From NCBI GenBank assembly GCA_030017825.1, contig JASEGW010000004.1, positions 1-28,067 on the forward strand: a DNA stretch of 28,067 nucleotides. The letters run 5' to 3'. Under the pieces are notes generated by a model that ran no database searches, was not told the DNA's origin, and worked only from the letters and a program-made list of their open reading frames with translations. This document shows positions 16,471 to 24,298 of this stretch, piece by piece. Position 1 is the first letter of the stretch. The number at the start of each line of letters is the position of its first letter. This DNA comes from a bacterium (lineage in GTDB: Bacteria > UBA9089 > JAHJRX01). The position numbers and the translations under genes are program-made.

Positions 16471-17589
16471 TCAGTCTCCTATTTTCTTACGAATTTTGGC
16501 AAACTTTAAGATTAGATATTCTTTTAATACTCTAGGGAGTAGCCAAGGGTTAAAAAGAATATTAATAGTTAAAAAACACTCGTAAGTACAGAAACATCTA
16601 TTTTTCCGAATATAATTACGAGCATTATTAGCTTTTTCACTTAGCCAGATTTTCTTAAAGTCATAATTAAAATCACGCACATTTCCCAAAATTAAATCAT
16701 CATGAAGTTCGCAAGGTAAAACATCTCCTTTGCTAAAGAGAGCAGCACCTAAAGAACCGCCAAAACATGGAATTTGATAGCGGTTTTCTCTAACTAATTT
16801 AGTAATGGTTTGATGACGGACAATTCTCTTAGCATTTATAATATCGCAGAAAGGAAAGTTATAGTAACCACTTAAGGATTGTGTTTTTATGCTTTTTTCT
16901 AATAATTTGGCATATTCTTCATATTTGTTAATATCAAAAAATTTAGAAGCAGATTCTCGAGGTTTACCTCTGCATAGTAAAGTAAATAGATTATTAGCTC
17001 CTAATTCTTTAGTTACGTAGTTATAAATATCAATTAGTTTATCATCATTATAAGAAGATACGGTAGTTTCAACATTAACATTGAAATTTTTATAATGTTT
17101 TTCTAATTTTCTAAGCTCTTTATAGGTTTCAATTGTTTTTTGAAAGAGACCTTTTACTCCTCGCACATAATCATGATCTTCGCCTACGCCATCTATAGAT
17201 ACGTCAACAGTAACTTTTAAGCTAGGATTAGACTCCAGAATTAATCTTGTAGATTCTATTACCCTTTGGGTAAGGGAGCCATTGGTGGGGATACCTACAA
17301 TTTTTATTTTATTGTTAACGTGAAATATTCTTACAATTTCAGAAATATCTTTTCTTAAAAAAGGTTCGCCTCCGGTGGGAAGAAGAAATAAAAAGTCATT
17401 CATGCTTTGGGCAACTTTTTCAATTTCATCTATGGTAAGTTCATCTCTAGTAGGGGGAATGTTCCCCAATAAACAATGCTTACATTTAATATTACAGTTA
17501 AAAGTTATAAAGTAAACCAAATAAATAGGCAGGGTATTCTTTTTATAAAACATTTTTTTAGCATATTTAAGATAGTCTAAATGGCTCAT
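16471..17589 (-). CDS. Radical SAM enzyme with SPASM-like C-terminal domain
   Basis: This 372-residue cytoplasmic iron-sulfur enzyme has the radical SAM cluster motif C32-x3-C36-x2-C39 and the GGEP SAM-binding motif at 73-76. Further cysteines in the C-terminal part (C275, C293, then CxCxxxC at 332-338) are arranged like a SPASM or twitch domain that binds auxiliary clusters. A preceding C248 may also contribute. SPASM enzymes mostly modify peptides or proteins, but members also occur in polysaccharide clusters with undefined substrates. No precursor peptide gene is visible nearby. The gene is preceded by a 180-base gap and an AAGGAAG site, so it may start a sub-operon with the GT2 and epimerase genes downstream. 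Exact reaction unknown. Confidence 0.85.
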   Translation of the reverse strand: MSHLDYLKYAKKMFYKKNTLPIYLVYFITFNCNIKCKHCLLGNIPPTRDELTIDEIEKVAQSMNDFLFLLPTGGEPFLRKDISEIVRIFHVNNKIKIVGIPTNGSLTQRVIESTRLILESNPSLKVTVDVSIDGVGEDHDYVRGVKGLFQKTIETYKELRKLEKHYKNFNVNVETTVSSYNDDKLIDIYNYVTKELGANNLFTLLCRGKPRESASKFFDINKYEEYAKLLEKSIKTQSLSGYYNFPFCDIINAKRIVRHQTITKLVRENRYQIPCFGGSLGAALFSKGDVLPCELHDDLILGNVRDFNYDFKKIWLSEKANNARNYIRKNRCFCTYECFLTINILFNPWLLPRVLKEYLILKFAKIRKKIGD

Positions 17590-17769
17590 TTTTACTTCCT
17601 TATCAATTTAGTAAGTGTTAAAATGTTAGCTTTTAGCTAATATTTATACTAAGAAATAAGTTGGAATTTATAGAGATTCATAGAAGTTAATTATTCTTTA
17701 GCATTCATTTGCAGTTAGTTTCTGTTAATGTAGTGTAATCAACTGATTGCTGATACCTAAAAGTTTACT
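17590..17769. other. 180-bp intergenic gap
   Basis: No open frame or RNA gene is seen. It holds a 6-bp inverted repeat with a 3-base loop (TTAGCT/AGCTAA, 17626-17640) about 40 bases before the radical SAM start, plus TATAAA-like stretches. No convincing -35/-10 pair was found, so a promoter here is only inferred from the size of the gap. Confidence 0.4.
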
Positions 17770-18768
17770 TTAATATCTTGTTCCAAAAACAAAGCGTATA
17801 GAAGCGATTATGATGCCACTGCCTGAAATAATAGCATCCAATGGAATAAATAAGGCACTTTGAAGCATAAATGTGAATTTATTGATCTTATTTAAATAAG
17901 ATAGATATTTAGCATTAAGAAATATAGTGGTAAGCAGAGAAAACATGAAGCCGAAAATTAAGAGTCCATTGGGACAAAAAAGATTAAATGAAAAGAAGAG
18001 AAGGGATAAATAAGCAAAAAGAATGCTAAGCATAAAGGTATAAGGGACAGAGGTATAATTTATCTGTTTTTCCTTCTTAAAAAAGTTTCGCAAGAACATC
18101 ATAGTTAGCTCATAAGAGCGTTTAAAATCAAGCATTAGAACTTGATTTAAAGTATAATGCTTTATGTGTTCAGCTTCTAATCTCTTGTCAGAATAAATTT
18201 TATAATTTTTAGTTAAAAAACGTTGACCAAATTCTGTATCTTCTACATTAGCATCTTTATAGCATTTGTCAAATCCGCCTAATTCTAAAAATATATTCCT
18301 TCTAAAGGCAGTAATACTAGTATAAGAAACGCCAACAAAATCTGGTAATATTTTATAAGTATAATGCATCCATAGATTTTTATATTGACTGGCAAAATTT
18401 TTAAACCTCAATTTTGCAGACAGAAGTCCTACTACTCCAGATATTTCAAGGTTGCTGAAGTTTTCGTTGATTATAGAGAGAGCATTTGGGGTAATGATAA
18501 TATCAGAATCAATAAAAAATATTATTTCTCCTTGCGCTGTTTCTGCTCCTTTATTACGAGCAGCAGCAGCTCCACTCTTCTGAGAGAGTTTAACGATTTT
18601 GCAAGGAAAATTATTAGCAATTTCCAAAGAATTATCTGTTGAGCAATCATCTATTAAGATAACTTCATAATTTGAATAATTTGAAGCAAAAATTGCTTCT
18701 AGGCATTCCTTAAGAGTGTTAGAAGCATTATATACAGGTATAATAATAGATATTAAATCATTTAACAT
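17770..18768 (-). CDS. GT2 glycosyltransferase with C-terminal membrane segments
   Basis: This 332-residue family 2 glycosyltransferase has SIIIPVYNAS (7-16), LIDDCSTDNS (38-47), GAAAARNKG (66-74), and an intact DSD metal motif (FIDSDI, D87 and D89). An ED element in NVEDTEFGQR near 195 is the usual catalytic-base region of inverting GT2 enzymes. After about residue 240 there are two to four hydrophobic segments, so unlike the other four GT2 proteins here it is an integral membrane enzyme. It more likely adds a sugar to a growing lipid-linked chain than makes polyprenyl-phosphate sugar. It overlaps the upstream membrane protein gene by 11 bases. Substrate unknown. Confidence 0.87.
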   Translation of the reverse strand: MLNDLISIIIPVYNASNTLKECLEAIFASNYSNYEVILIDDCSTDNSLEIANNFPCKIVKLSQKSGAAAARNKGAETAQGEIIFFIDSDIIITPNALSIINENFSNLEISGVVGLLSAKLRFKNFASQYKNLWMHYTYKILPDFVGVSYTSITAFRRNIFLELGGFDKCYKDANVEDTEFGQRFLTKNYKIYSDKRLEAEHIKHYTLNQVLMLDFKRSYELTMMFLRNFFKKEKQINYTSVPYTFMLSILFAYLSLLFFSFNLFCPNGLLIFGFMFSLLTTIFLNAKYLSYLNKINKFTFMLQSALFIPLDAIISGSGIIIASIRFVFGTRY

Positions 18769-20134
18769 TGTTTAAAGTTTTCTTATGAAAAAATAGCAAA
18801 ATAGATAAAATTAGTAATATTATAAACAAAGGTACAATATTTATCAAGTCTAAATTTGAGAAAATATAATACCCTATATTATAATCAATGTTATTATTTA
18901 AAATATTGGGTAGGAGATAATCAACAATAGGGTTATCTATAAATTGAGGAATTTCAGGATCAACTATAACTGCTAAGAACATTATGGCAATAGAGACAAG
19001 AGATAGAAAGATGAAGATTTTAAAGTAGTATTTATTTTTATTGAATATAAAGAGAATAGGGAAGACCATAAAAGGCAAGGCAGGAATAATATAACGAGGA
19101 CCAATGCCATAGCCTCCGTGCCAAGCAGCAAAAGAGGCGTTTAGCAAGATAAAAGATAAGGTAGAAAAAAGACAGATATAGAATTCTGCTCTTAGGTTTT
19201 TATCTTGATAAATATAATAGAATCCAGGAATGCTAAGTAAGAGTACAGGAGATGTATAAAATAGTCCACGATATGAGCTAAAGAGAATTTTATATAAAAT
19301 ACTTAAATTAGGTAACCCAAATCCAAAATGTCCTCTGGCCATAGCCTTGACAGCTATTTCTGGAGCTTGAAAAGAATATCCCAAGTTAAAAGGATTTTCA
19401 AAGCATAAGTAATTATAGGTTAAAAGTAGCAGGAGAGGAGGAGCGGATGAAAGAAAATAAATTAAAATTTTGCTCTTTTTCTTAAGATTAACTATTAGGT
19501 AGGCAAACAATAAAAGAATTATAATTCCTGAAGTATATTCAGTTATGACAGCTAATCCAGAAAGAAAACCAACGGAAAGTAAACAAAAATTAGCTGATAT
19601 GTAGTTATTTTTAAATAAGTAGATTAAAGAAAAAGAGATAAAACAAAATATAGCAGCTTGTTGATGTCCATAAAATAAAGTAGAATATGGGTAGCAAAGG
19701 GTTCCTAAGAAGAGAGCAAAAGTAAGCCAGATATTGTATTTACTAATAGGATTAAATAGGGTTAAAAATTTAAAGAATAAGGCTGCAAAAATAGCCGAAG
19801 GTAAAGATACGGAGATTACTCTAAGTAAATAATAGATTAAATTTATTCCAAAAGAAACTTTAGATATCTTTATTAACCAACTAGGAATAAGGGCAAATAA
19901 AGAAGTTCCGATAGCTTTATCTGAGTAATAGTGCCCTTTATATAAAGATTTATCTACAGTATTTTCATGATAGCTATCTATATTGAGTTTTCCTTCATAA
20001 ACTATGGCTCGAACAAGATTATATCTAGTTAGAGAATTGGCGTGGGGTGATAAATGAAAGAAATATGCATAACATGTAAATATAATTAGAAAGATTAAAA
20101 TTTCTTTTTTATATTTTTTCATATATAATTTCAT
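18758..20134 (-). CDS. Polytopic membrane protein, probable GT-C-like glycosyltransferase
   Basis: This 458-residue protein has 10 or more hydrophobic spans. It resembles 5300-7012 at two landmarks, a FYGHQQAAIFCF segment and a late GGYGIGPRYIIPALP segment, and carries a KGHYYSDKAIG loop near 67-77 with a potential catalytic acid. These features and its neighbours suggest a membrane sugar transferase, but the family is not securely identified. The start is uncertain: two in-frame ATG codons (20134 and 20122) lie in a 12-bp direct repeat and neither has a clear Shine-Dalgarno. It overlaps the following GT2 gene by 11 bases, suggesting they act together. Confidence 0.58.
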   Translation of the reverse strand: MKLYMKKYKKEILIFLIIFTCYAYFFHLSPHANSLTRYNLVRAIVYEGKLNIDSYHENTVDKSLYKGHYYSDKAIGTSLFALIPSWLIKISKVSFGINLIYYLLRVISVSLPSAIFAALFFKFLTLFNPISKYNIWLTFALFLGTLCYPYSTLFYGHQQAAIFCFISFSLIYLFKNNYISANFCLLSVGFLSGLAVITEYTSGIIILLLFAYLIVNLKKKSKILIYFLSSAPPLLLLLTYNYLCFENPFNLGYSFQAPEIAVKAMARGHFGFGLPNLSILYKILFSSYRGLFYTSPVLLLSIPGFYYIYQDKNLRAEFYICLFSTLSFILLNASFAAWHGGYGIGPRYIIPALPFMVFPILFIFNKNKYYFKIFIFLSLVSIAIMFLAVIVDPEIPQFIDNPIVDYLLPNILNNNIDYNIGYYIFSNLDLINIVPLFIILLILSILLFFHKKTLNNVK

Positions 20135-20142
20135 ATATAAAT
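20119..20142 (-). repeat. Near-perfect 12-bp direct repeat at the start of the 18758-20134 gene
   Basis: TCATATATAA occurs at 20119-20128 and again at 20131-20140. On the minus strand each copy supplies one of two alternative ATG start codons, giving an N-terminus with repeated Met-Lys and Tyr. The very AT-rich sequence makes chance or slippage likely. Confidence 0.7.
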
Positions 20143-20381
20143 ATTAATATACATTTGTTATATTATCAAATGAAATATTGACAAGGTAACAAAAAATATC
20201 TTGTGTAAATTCATATGGTCTAATAAACAAAACAAATAAAAAGGAGGAAAATACCTATTTAAAGTAGCAACGATACCTTCTTGTTATGCAAAGCAAAGGA
20301 TCATAGTTTTCATATCTATCATTGATTGTTTATGCCCAATTATTGTCATCTGCTATTAGCTTGATATGTATTGTAAGAACA
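20135..20381. other. 247-bp intergenic gap
   Basis: No gene is supported. It contains an isolated plus-strand AAGGAGG (20241-20247) with no usable start codon after it, a lone TTGACA (20178-20183, plus strand) with no matching -10, and one copy of the octamer TATGATCC on the minus strand (20298-20305). A promoter for the 18758-20134 gene probably lies here but cannot be pinned down. Confidence 0.4.
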
Positions 20382-21953
20382 CTAAGTTTTTAGCTTATAT
20401 ACGAGTATGTTCTTAAATTTAGTAATATAACTATAATTGTTTTTAAAGAAAGAGTTAAGGGCAGGGTAATAAGATATGTTATTTCTATCGAGTAAGCGAT
20501 CTTCTTTAGCAACAGAGTCTATAAAAAATGTTGGTCTATTTTCGATCAAGTCTTTTATCATTTCATTAAAAAAAATATTTTCAATATGTTTTGGAAAATA
20601 GTTATGTACGATAGCATTATTAAAAACAATTCTACTTGCAGGGGTTCGATTGGATAGAAAGTATATTTGAGGCGAATTACCCCAAACAAATATTTTTTCT
20701 TTTTGCTTAGTATTTTGTTTTATGTAATTTGAGACTTGTTCTTCTCCTGAAAGCACAATATATTTATTAGTTAGAAAGTAGTAATATCGTTTTAGAAAGC
20801 CAATAGAACCATGATATCTTTGAAAAGGGAAAATTGTGCCTAAAATAAGAAAAGATACAATAATTATTTTACTATAACTTTGGAGTATTTTATTAAAGTA
20901 TTTTTTATTTATTAATATGCTTACTCCATATCCTGAGAGAATAGAGAGAACAGGTATTATTTGGATGAAATAATGTGGTTCAAATTTCTTTCCTACAGAT
21001 ACTCCAGCAAAAGAAAAAATTGCCCAAAGAATAATTAATATATTTCTATTTTTCTTATTAAGAAGATTATCTTCTTTTTCTATATTCTTGTTAAATATAT
21101 TAAATAATATAAAAATAGAACTAGATATAGATAAACACCAAATCAAAATATTAGGAAATATATATATATTAATAGAAGTATGAAAAGCTTTTAGAAAATT
21201 ATGTTTCATGTATTTTACATAAACAAAACCAAACCGAAAAGCTTCATTAATAAATTCCCAAAGAGCATTATGGAAGAAAAAGTATAAAATTATAGGAATT
21301 GATACCATGATAATTCCTGTAGTAAAGTATAAGTTCTTTATTATCATCTCTTTAAAACTAAATTTGTTACCTAATATTTTAGGAATCAGTAAAGTATAGA
21401 AAAAAACTACCCCAGCATTAAATATACCTGGCTGTTTAATAAAGATAGCAGCTCCACAAAATACTCCCGAGATAATTAAAAGATATGGTTTGAAAAGCTC
21501 TTCCCCTTTGATAAAATAGTAAATACATAAAACATAGGGTAATATCATAAATATTTCTGAATTAGCTGCAATTAGGTCTTTGGGGATATAAGTAGTGCTA
21601 AATATGGCGAAAAATAGAGCAGAAAGCAATCCTACTCTAGCAGTATATAAATAGTTAGCTAATTTAAAGATAAAGTAGGTTATTAAAGAAGTCCAAAATA
21701 TTGTAAATAACCTCATATAATACATGGTTGTAGAAGAAAATAGTTTAAATATTAAAGCGTAAATAAAGTATATTCCTGGAGGTTTGTGGTCCCATACTCC
21801 TTTATATAAAACATTTCCCTCAAGAAGGTCTTTTGCAACTAAAGAGTATATGGCTTCATCAGCATGGAACAGAGGTATGTTGGTATAAGGCAATCTAATT
21901 AAAACATTCAATACTATTATTAAAAAGATAAAAAGATTGGTTTTATTTTTCAT
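20382..21953 (-). CDS. GT39/PMT-type membrane glycosyltransferase
   Basis: This 523-residue polytopic protein matches the GT39 (PMT_2) pattern. The first loop carries FHADEA with the catalytic pair D32-E33, and a WDHKPPGIYF motif follows at 54-63, the HxPPG-like element of bacterial PMT/ArnT enzymes. About 11 hydrophobic spans come next, then a soluble C-terminal region that includes FVWGNSPQIYFLSNR near 424-438, a segment often seen in this family. It probably transfers a sugar from a polyprenyl phosphate donor on the outer face of the membrane. It is not a close copy of the 9991/12332 pair. It is separated by 247 and 319 bases from its neighbours and lacks a clear Shine-Dalgarno, so it may be an independent unit at the edge of the glycan cluster. 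Confidence 0.85.
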   Translation of the reverse strand: MKNKTNLFIFLIIVLNVLIRLPYTNIPLFHADEAIYSLVAKDLLEGNVLYKGVWDHKPPGIYFIYALIFKLFSSTTMYYMRLFTIFWTSLITYFIFKLANYLYTARVGLLSALFFAIFSTTYIPKDLIAANSEIFMILPYVLCIYYFIKGEELFKPYLLIISGVFCGAAIFIKQPGIFNAGVVFFYTLLIPKILGNKFSFKEMIIKNLYFTTGIIMVSIPIILYFFFHNALWEFINEAFRFGFVYVKYMKHNFLKAFHTSINIYIFPNILIWCLSISSSIFILFNIFNKNIEKEDNLLNKKNRNILIILWAIFSFAGVSVGKKFEPHYFIQIIPVLSILSGYGVSILINKKYFNKILQSYSKIIIVSFLILGTIFPFQRYHGSIGFLKRYYYFLTNKYIVLSGEEQVSNYIKQNTKQKEKIFVWGNSPQIYFLSNRTPASRIVFNNAIVHNYFPKHIENIFFNEMIKDLIENRPTFFIDSVAKEDRLLDRNNISYYPALNSFFKNNYSYITKFKNILVYKLKT

Positions 21954-22272
21954 GTGATTAGATTTCTATCAATTTCTATATAATTTTTTAACTAATGCTT
22001 GCTATGAGGGTAGTCTAAGGATGCAAAAAGCGAAAAGCTCAAACAACCTACAAAGATAAATGTCTAGGGTGCAAAGCTATTATTATGTAAAGATTAAAGA
22101 GAGCACTAAATCACTTAAACAATAATATGCCAGATATCTACTATCTCTCAATCTCAAATGCTTGAAAATTGATTCATCGAAAAAATATTGAAAATTATAA
22201 ATTGAGAGTTTAAAATTAAAATATTAAGCATAGAGTATCTATGAGGTAGGTCGTTTATGTTTCTTATTCTAC
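21954..22272. other. 319-bp intergenic region between SepRS and the glycan cluster
   Basis: No gene, tRNA or known RNA is recognised on either strand. Short plus-strand frames (for example from about 22060) are broken by stops and resemble nothing I know. Structure present: an 8-bp inverted repeat CTCTCAAT/ATTGAGAG (22145-22152 and 22201-22208) and the small hairpin at 22229-22243. The region separates two functional blocks and probably contains the end of the SepRS transcript and the promoter of the GT39 gene. Confidence 0.5.
22220..22243 (-). terminator. Weak candidate terminator after SepRS
   Basis: CATAGA and TCTATG form a perfect 6-bp stem with a 3-base loop (22229-22243), about 30 bases beyond the SepRS stop on the minus strand. 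It is followed by CTTAATATTTT, which is T-rich but not a clean run. The stem has two G-C pairs. Confidence 0.28.
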
Positions 22273-24195
22273 TTATTCTATATCTACTTTTAGTCCAAAA
22301 AACAAAGGGCCTCCTATCAATATTTTTTTGTTTTTAGATGTAATATAGTTATTCACATAAGTAGGAACATATAGATTAACTTCACTAGGTCTTTTAATCA
22401 TTTTAAATTTTAAATCTATATTTTTTTTTTCATTATTTAATGCCAATTCTAAATCATGGGTAAACTTTTTCACAATAAGGCTTATAAAACAAAGCCCGCT
22501 ATCTTTTCCTTTCTCATAAACCTCATCAAATCTCTTCTTCATTTTCGTTTCTTTTGGTAGACTATCTTTAGAAGGAAGGCTATACATACTTCCTTCATGA
22601 ACAAAAATACTGTTTAAATAAGCATGAGAGATTAATTTCTTTCCTTGATCCCAATTATAAATCCATAGCTTAATCTTTTTATTTAAAAAATCTCCTTTGT
22701 AAATCAAAACCTCAATAGGTCCTATTTTGTCTTTATTTTCTAAGCACATGTTAATTAAATTCTCAGCTAACTTTATCCCTTGCATTGTAACTGGCTCTTG
22801 ATATGGTCTTAAGGAAGAAGCAATTTCATTATCTGTAAGGTTAATAGTATGGACATATTGAGGATACACTAAGGTTCTTATATCATTTGCCCCTTCTAAT
22901 AAAAGGGAAAGACGCTCTACTCCTAGTCCCAAATTAAACACAGGATATTTTATTCCATAGTTAGAAAGAGACTCATTAGAATAAAATCCAAAATTAGCTA
23001 CTTCCACTTTTTGTCCTTTAAATTCAGCAAACACTTCAGTGTCGGTTTCAGGGGTATAATAGTTGCTGGTAACTTTTTTTACCACATATTCAAAATTTGA
23101 AAAACCTAAACGAACTAATATTTCCTTAGTAATCTTTTTTCCGTCTTCCAAAGTGAATTTTTCATCCATAACAACTATGGAAGCTGAAGTGCTTTCGTAT
23201 AAATGACTACTGTCTTGCCGCTGTTCTCTGCGGAATCGTGGTCCTATAGAAAATAAATTCAAAGGAAGTATTCTTCTATCTTGAAATGAGACTAAAGTGG
23301 AATACCATAAGGCTGTCATATGAGACCTTAATGTTTTTTTGTAAGGAATAGGGTTTAATTCCTTAAGCTCTAAAAACACCTTATCAATCAATTCTAAAGC
23401 TTGCTGCTCTGAGATTCTTAGCTCTTTTACCATTTCTTCTACAAAATCGTCACCCTCTATTTTTCCCTCCTTGAATTTTCTTAAAAACCATTGCATTTCC
23501 TTTATTCTATTAAAATTAGGGATTATTTCTTTAATCTTTTCTATCTTGTTGTCTGAAAGACCAATATCAGCTCTATCCATGCCTGCTAAATAGTATACCC
23601 TATCTAATATCAAAGGAGCTTCTGGTCCATATTGTAAATACACTTCTCTTTCATCTACTATCATGGGATTTATTATTTCATCAAAGCCTAATTCCAAAAA
23701 TATTTCTCTTAATTGAACATTTAAAGCAGAAACAGGGTTTTCTTTTCCTCTTTTTTTCTTATTCTTCTCTCCATCTTCAACGTTTACTATACGGGATAGA
23801 ACACTTACGGGGTGCCCTTTGTCATGAATATTGCATGCTTTGTGCCAACCAAATGGACAGCTATACACTTCATAATCTTTTTTTAATATATTTTCTATCT
23901 TTTTCATTATTTCTAAGGCAACCTTTGGAGGAGCTAGTTCTGATAAAAAGTGAGCATAAGGATTTAAAAATATTCTTCTTCCACCTATAGTAGAATAAAC
24001 ATCTTTAATTTCGTATGCTGCTTTTTTGCAAACTAGATCAGAATTAACTGCGTCTAATCTTTCTACAGTGGCATAAACAACTAAACATTTACCAATATTT
24101 AAAAACTTCCGGCAATCCTCAATAGGTTCAGTTGTTTTTGTGTTTTCTTCAAGCTCATAATGGAATTTATCAGAATGAACAAATAACAAATGCAT
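22273..24195 (-). CDS. sepS: O-phosphoseryl-tRNA synthetase fused to an N-terminal archaeal ThrRS-type editing domain
   Basis: This 640-residue class II synthetase should charge tRNA(Cys) with O-phosphoserine for later conversion to Cys-tRNA by SepCysS. Residues ~150-640 follow methanogen SepRS closely: NPMIVDEREVY (176-186), YLAGMDRADIGLSD (202-215), RSHMT (290-294), motif 2 FRREQ (321-325), SAS (337-339), YYTPETDTEV (379-388), motif 3 NLGLGVERL (421-429), and a C-terminal GPLFFGLKVDIE. The His/Thr of RSHMT and the SAS serines are, from memory, phosphate-contacting residues in SepRS structures. Residues 1-137 are not SepRS. They match the archaeal ThrRS editing domain (HSD at 7-9, NPYAHFLSELAPP at 78-90, CPFGWHKA at 113-120, KGHPVSVLSR at 126-135) and replace the usual short SepRS N-terminus. 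K119 and H82 correspond to editing residues K121 and H83 of P. abyssi ThrRS. AAGGAA 5 bases before ATG supports the start. SepCysS is absent here. Confidence 0.92.
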   Translation of the reverse strand: MHLLFVHSDKFHYELEENTKTTEPIEDCRKFLNIGKCLVVYATVERLDAVNSDLVCKKAAYEIKDVYSTIGGRRIFLNPYAHFLSELAPPKVALEIMKKIENILKKDYEVYSCPFGWHKACNIHDKGHPVSVLSRIVNVEDGEKNKKKRGKENPVSALNVQLREIFLELGFDEIINPMIVDEREVYLQYGPEAPLILDRVYYLAGMDRADIGLSDNKIEKIKEIIPNFNRIKEMQWFLRKFKEGKIEGDDFVEEMVKELRISEQQALELIDKVFLELKELNPIPYKKTLRSHMTALWYSTLVSFQDRRILPLNLFSIGPRFRREQRQDSSHLYESTSASIVVMDEKFTLEDGKKITKEILVRLGFSNFEYVVKKVTSNYYTPETDTEVFAEFKGQKVEVANFGFYSNESLSNYGIKYPVFNLGLGVERLSLLLEGANDIRTLVYPQYVHTINLTDNEIASSLRPYQEPVTMQGIKLAENLINMCLENKDKIGPIEVLIYKGDFLNKKIKLWIYNWDQGKKLISHAYLNSIFVHEGSMYSLPSKDSLPKETKMKKRFDEVYEKGKDSGLCFISLIVKKFTHDLELALNNEKKNIDLKFKMIKRPSEVNLYVPTYVNNYITSKNKKILIGGPLFFGLKVDIE

Positions 24196-24211
24196 AATTA
24201 TTCCTTAAAAT

Positions 24212-24230
24212 GATCATAATATCTATGATC
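24212..24230. promoter_or_regulatory. Palindromic element upstream of SepRS
   Basis: GATCATA (24212-24218) and TATGATC (24224-24230) form a perfect 7-bp inverted repeat around a 5-base spacer, 17 to 35 bases upstream of the SepRS start codon. It could be an operator or a leader hairpin close to the ribosome binding site. The half-site TATGATC recurs in the next intergenic gap (26411-26430). Confidence 0.4.
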
Positions 24231-24298
24231 GTGAATATAAAAGTTTAGTTAAGAGTGATATTAAAATGTAAAATTAAAAGAAAGTAATTTTAAGAGGT

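Noticed and set aside
20241..20247. Plus-strand AAGGAGG suggesting a divergent small gene
   Set aside because: No ATG, GTG or TTG at a suitable distance opens a meaningful frame; stops follow within a few codons.
22273..24195. The gene as an ordinary archaeal-type threonyl-tRNA synthetase
   Set aside because: Only the first ~137 residues match ThrRS. The body lacks the ThrRS catalytic motifs and the HGTP anticodon domain, and instead matches SepRS throughout to the final residues.
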